Shown piece by piece: positions 59,905 through 64,000 of a DNA stretch of 64,000 nucleotides. This stretch comes from Allobosea sp. Tri-44 (GTDB taxonomy: Bacteria > Pseudomonadota > Alphaproteobacteria > Rhizobiales > Beijerinckiaceae): assembly GCF_004123845.1 (NCBI RefSeq), contig NZ_NBDP01000007.1, positions 434,001 to 498,000 of the forward strand, given 5' to 3'. Position 1 is the first letter of the stretch, and every line of letters begins with the position of its first letter. A program made the translations under genes and the position numbers. The notes under the pieces were generated by a model. The model saw nothing but the letters and a program-made list of their open reading frames with translations, had not been told where the DNA came from and did no database searches.

Positions 59905-60474
59905 TTGTCGCTGGACGACCTCGAAACCGAGCTTCGGCCCATCTTCCTCGCCGCGCTCGCCGGCGATGCCGCGGCCTACAAGGTCTTCCTCGATGCGATC
60001 AGTGCCCGTCTGCGCGGCTATCTGCGCCGGCTGCTGGCGCGCACCGGCCGCAGCGAGCCGAGCGAGGCCGAGGACGTGCTGCAGGAGACGCTGCTGGCGC
60101 TGCATCTCTCCCGCCATACCTATGAGCCGTCGAGCCCGGTGACGGCCTGGGCCCATGCGATCGCGCGCTACAAGCTTATCGACCATCTGCGCCGGACCGG
60201 CCGCCACGCCGGGAATCTGCCGCTCGATGACGAGGTCTATCAGCTCGCAGCGCCGGAAAGCGGTGCTGCCGATGCAAGGCTCGATCTCGAGCGCGCCATG
60301 CAGGCGCTGCCGGTTCGAACGCGCCGCCTGGTCGAGCAGGTCAAGCTCCAGGGCGCAAGCATCGCCGAGGCCGCGGGCGTCGAGGGCATGACCGAGACGG
60401 CCGCCAAGGTCGCGATCCATCGCGGCCTTCAGGCGATGGCCAAGTTCCTGTCGCGGCGCGGGCGCTCGCCATGA
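59905..60474 (+). CDS. sigF: ECF sigma factor (SigF-like)
   Basis: 189-residue sigma-70 family protein lacking regions 1 and 3. Region 2 has SEAEDVLQETLLALHL and WAHAIARYKLIDHLRR; region 4 has RTRRLVEQVKLQGASIAEAA and TETAAKVAIHRGLQAM. The start is TTG 59905 (preceded by GGAAAAG), since no ATG fits. Its partner downstream is a DUF1109 protein, which defines the SigF/NrsF type of ECF system known in Caulobacter for responses to metal and redox stress. The symbol is assigned by analogy. Confidence 0.88.
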   Translation: MSLDDLETELRPIFLAALAGDAAAYKVFLDAISARLRGYLRRLLARTGRSEPSEAEDVLQETLLALHLSRHTYEPSSPVTAWAHAIARYKLIDHLRRTGRHAGNLPLDDEVYQLAAPESGAADARLDLERAMQALPVRTRRLVEQVKLQGASIAEAAGVEGMTETAAKVAIHRGLQAMAKFLSRRGRSP

Positions 60475-60497
60475 CCGACTCGAAGACACGCTGCAGC

Positions 60498-60523
60498 GTA
60501 ACCTTTCGCCGGCTTGTGGCGAA
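60498..60523 (+). promoter_or_regulatory. SigF-type promoter before nrsF
   Basis: GTAACC (60498-60503), a 16-base spacer and CGAA (60520-60523) match exactly the GTAACC-N16-CGAA form described for Caulobacter SigF. It lies between the sigma gene stop (60474) and the anti-sigma start (60557), so the anti-sigma factor is probably induced by its own sigma. Confidence 0.7.
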
Positions 60524-60556
60524 TTCCCTTGAGCCAGCCCCTGGGCGGAATTGGAC

Positions 60557-61198
60557 ATGAAGACCGACGAGTTGATCTCCCTCATGGCCGCAAGCCACCA
60601 GCCGGTGGACACCGGCCGGCTGCGCCACGCGACCTGGCTCGCGGCGGCGGTGGCGCTCAGCGTCACCGCGATGGTGCTCGTCAACACGCTCGGCGTACGT
60701 CCGGATCTGGCGGCTGCGATCATGACGATGCCGGTCATCGCCAAGCTGCTCTTCGGCGGCAGCATCGCCATGATCTCCCTCATCCTGTTCCAGCAGAGCT
60801 TGCGGCCCGGGCTACAGCCGCGGCGCTTATTGCCTCTGGCCGCGATTCCGGTCGCGCTCATCGCGGGCTTTGCCCTGCTCACATTGGCGCAGGCGCCAGC
60901 CGAGCAATGGAACACACTGATTTTCGGCCGCTATTGGCGTAGTTGCCTCTTCAACGTGCCGCTCTATGCGCTGCTGCCACTAGCCGTCCTCTTGCTGTTG
61001 GCCCGCCGCGGCGCGCCAATCGACGGGCGCTTGACCGGCGCCTCCGCCGGGCTTGCGTCCGGCGGACTGGCTGCGGTTGCCTACGCCCTGCACTGCCCCG
61101 ACGACACGATTCCGTTCCTGGCGATCTGGTATACGCTCGCCGTTGCGCTGGTTGCTGGCATAAGCACCCTGGCACTTCCCCGACTTTTGCGCTGGTGA
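60557..61198 (+). CDS. nrsF: DUF1109/NrsF-type anti-sigma factor
   Basis: 213-residue inner-membrane protein with six hydrophobic segments and a short N-terminal tail MKTDELISLMAASHQPVDTG that would bind the sigma factor. Cys130 (YWRSCLFNVPL) and Cys180 (YALHCPDDTIPF) correspond to the two conserved cysteines implicated in metal sensing by Caulobacter NrsF. ATG 60557 was chosen over a TTG two codons earlier. It follows the sigma gene by 82 bases. Confidence 0.88.
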   Translation: MKTDELISLMAASHQPVDTGRLRHATWLAAAVALSVTAMVLVNTLGVRPDLAAAIMTMPVIAKLLFGGSIAMISLILFQQSLRPGLQPRRLLPLAAIPVALIAGFALLTLAQAPAEQWNTLIFGRYWRSCLFNVPLYALLPLAVLLLLARRGAPIDGRLTGASAGLASGGLAAVAYALHCPDDTIPFLAIWYTLAVALVAGISTLALPRLLRW

Positions 61199-61233
61199 TC
61201 CGGGATGTCTGCTCTGGCCTCGGCCCGCCAGGC

Positions 61234-62592
<1,359 letters not shown>

Positions 62593-62602
62593 CTAACTGC
62601 CC

Positions 62603-62634
62603 TTGCCACAGCAGGCAAATTGATACTTCTTCAA
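62603..62634. promoter_or_regulatory. Candidate LysR sites between dgdA and its regulator
   Basis: TTGCC-N6-GGCAA (62603-62618) is directly followed by TTGA-N7-TCAA (62620-62634). The second fits the T-N11-A rule of LysR boxes (T at 62621, A at 62633). Both lie in the 120-base divergent gap, consistent with an activation or repression site pair. Confidence 0.5.
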
Positions 62635-62664
62635 TCCGGTATCGATTGATTTGATGGCGCACCG

Positions 62665-63507
62665 ATGCTCGACCTCGTATTGCTCAGGAACTTCGCCGTC
62701 ATAGCGCGCACCGGCTCGATCAGCCTCGCCTCGCTCCAGATCGGGCGCACGCAGTCGGCGCTGAGCATGCAGATGCAGCGCCTCGAAGAGCTGGTCGGCC
62801 ATTCGCTGCTGCATCGAAGCGGCTCCGGCGTGCACCTGACCACGGCGGGCCACAAATTCCTGGAGCAGGCCGAAGCCCTGCTTGCCGTCCATGATGAAGT
62901 TCTCGCCGAGATGCGCGGGACGGGTCTCAAGGGCGCGTTGAACCTGGGCTGCCCCGAGGATTATTCGATCGCCTTCCTGCCGGACCTGCTGCGCGGCTTC
63001 TGCGCTCTGCACCCGGATGTCGAACTGCGCATGGTTTGCGCGCCGACATCGGAGCTGCGACCGCTGCTGCATCGCCGCCAGATCGAGATGGCGCTCGTCT
63101 CGCTCGCCGACGCCAGCAGCAAGGAGGTCATTCGGCAGGAACGCTTCGTCTGGGTCGCCAACGAGGCGCAGCCCGCGATACTCCACAGCACCAGCCTGCC
63201 TTTGGCATTGTCCGCGCCGATGACACTCGATCACCGGGCTGCCTGCGACGCGATGGAAGCGGTCGGCCGGCGCTACCGGATCGCCTGTGCCAGCAACAGC
63301 CTTGCCGGGCTGATCGCAATCGCCCGCTCCGGACATGCCATCAGCGTCCTGACCGAGACGGCCGTGCCGGCCGATCTCCATGTCGTACAGATTGGGCTAC
63401 CGCCGCTGCCCTCGATCGGCATCGCAGTGGAGTTCGCCGATCAGCGACCATCGGCGGCTTCGAAAGCCTTGGGCGAGCACATCAAGGCCGAGTTGCCAAG
63501 GCTTTGA
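62665..63507 (+). CDS. LysR family transcriptional regulator (DgdR-like position)
   Basis: 280-residue LysR protein: LLRNFAVIARTGSISLASLQIG and QSALSMQMQRLEELVGHSLL form the DNA-binding part, and GALNLGCPEDYSIAFLPDLL starts the effector domain. It is slightly shorter than the typical 290-300. By position it corresponds to dgdR of B. cepacia, which controls dgdA, but sequence identity with DgdR was not verified. Confidence 0.88.
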   Translation: MLDLVLLRNFAVIARTGSISLASLQIGRTQSALSMQMQRLEELVGHSLLHRSGSGVHLTTAGHKFLEQAEALLAVHDEVLAEMRGTGLKGALNLGCPEDYSIAFLPDLLRGFCALHPDVELRMVCAPTSELRPLLHRRQIEMALVSLADASSKEVIRQERFVWVANEAQPAILHSTSLPLALSAPMTLDHRAACDAMEAVGRRYRIACASNSLAGLIAIARSGHAISVLTETAVPADLHVVQIGLPPLPSIGIAVEFADQRPSAASKALGEHIKAELPRL

Positions 63508-63646
63508 GCCCGCCGATTGACAGCGCGCCACCAAAACTGATTAACATGATAATTAATTGATATGGCGCAGCGCTCGTGGGCTTCGATCCAGAAGCCCTGA
63601 GAGCGGGCGCCATGCGTGAATTCAGCGGCTCATCGCCTCGCCAACC

Positions 63647-64000
63647 ATGAGGACGCGATCCTTGATCCCGAAGTTCGTCAGTTTCCGTCACGGCACTGAA
63701 GCGCGCTATGGCCTGATCGTTGCGAACGGCGTCGTCGACCTGTCTGCCCGGTATCGGACGCAATGGCCGACGCTGCAGCACGTCGTCGTCGACCAGGCTT
63801 TTGACATCCTGGCGGAGAAGGGCGCGGCGCTGGCTCCAGATCTGCCGCTCGAAGGCCTTCGCTACGAGATTCCGACCCTCGCGCCCGAGAAGATCATCTG
63901 CGTCGGGGTGAACTTTCCCGACCGCAACGCCGAGTACAAGGATGGGCAGGAAGCGCCTCCGAATCCGTCGCTGTTTCCGCGGTTCCTGCGCTCGTTCACA
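63647..64000 (+). CDS. Fumarylacetoacetate hydrolase family protein (partial, cut by window end)
   Basis: The first 118 residues of an FAH-family protein starting at ATG 63647. The N-terminal domain is followed by PEKIICVGVNFPDRNAEY and FPRFLRSFT, the point at which the catalytic FAH domain begins (compare I-x-C-V-G-x-N-Y in relatives). It is open at 64000. The 139-base gap before it has a TTGACA hexamer at 63517-63522 and an ATTAA/TTAAT inverted repeat near 63540-63556. The neighbour LysR gene may control it. Confidence 0.75.
   Translation, partial: MRTRSLIPKFVSFRHGTEARYGLIVANGVVDLSARYRTQWPTLQHVVVDQAFDILAEKGAALAPDLPLEGLRYEIPTLAPEKIICVGVNFPDRNAEYKDGQEAPPNPSLFPRFLRSFT

Overview
This window looks like a chromosomal stretch from a high-GC alphaproteobacterium of the order Hyphomicrobiales (Rhizobiales). 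The best pointers are the fabA-fabB-fabI fatty-acid genes next to irr (a Fur-family heme/iron regulator with a heme regulatory motif), metZ, an IalB-family protein, and an ECF sigma factor paired with a DUF1109/NrsF anti-sigma factor. Bosea-like genomes fit the large number of peptide ABC transporters, but the genus cannot be fixed from sequence reading alone. No phage, IS element, CRISPR array or rRNA operon is visible. There is one tRNA, tRNA-Leu(CAG).

Layout. (A) 0-27 kb holds three complete peptide-type (Dpp/Opp) ABC transporters, each linked to its own hydrolase. Unit 1 is an M20 peptidase, a fused double ATPase, two permeases and a binding protein, divergent from an IclR regulator. Unit 2 is an M81 peptidase, an amidohydrolase, a binding protein, two permeases and a succinylglutamate-desuccinylase-like protein. 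Unit 3 is a binding protein, two permeases, two ATPases and an alpha/beta hydrolase, divergent from an RpiR regulator that is followed by a Gfo/Idh/MocA dehydrogenase and aroQ. An AsnC regulator and a saccharopine/lysine-dehydrogenase-like gene lie between units 1 and 2. (B) 27-34.6 kb carries an IalB protein, small secreted proteins, an FAH plus DapA-like pair, an Lrp regulator divergent from a nitrate/sulfonate/taurine-type ABC transporter, and a secreted hydrolase with a previously unlisted 54-residue membrane protein upstream. (C) 34.7-45.6 kb is housekeeping: metZ, the fab genes (interrupted by a vapBC toxin-antitoxin pair and a DUF3303 gene), irr, a 2-hydroxyacid dehydrogenase, an HxlR/quinone-oxidoreductase pair and an NDUFA9-like protein. 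(D) 45.7-48.4 kb is a small accessory patch: tRNA-Leu, an orphan coding remnant, an RTX calcium-binding protein and a broken short-chain dehydrogenase. (E) 48.4-54.3 kb is a polar amino-acid ABC transporter with an aminotransferase and an RraA-like protein, divergent from a LysR regulator. (F) 54.4-61.2 kb has a five-gene minus-strand run (ThDP enzyme, OpgC, TPR protein, membrane protein, YHS protein) next to the sigma/anti-sigma pair. (G) 61.2-64 kb has dgdA (2,2-dialkylglycine decarboxylase), a divergent LysR gene and the start of an FAH-family gene cut by the window end.

The common theme is scavenging of peptides, amides and amino acids, with one local regulator per transporter. Near-perfect palindromes sit in almost every divergent regulator/target gap. 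The most distinctive lead is the sigma module: a sequence matching the SigF promoter form GTAACC-N16-CGAA precedes the anti-sigma gene, and a one-mismatch copy faces the neighbouring five-gene run.
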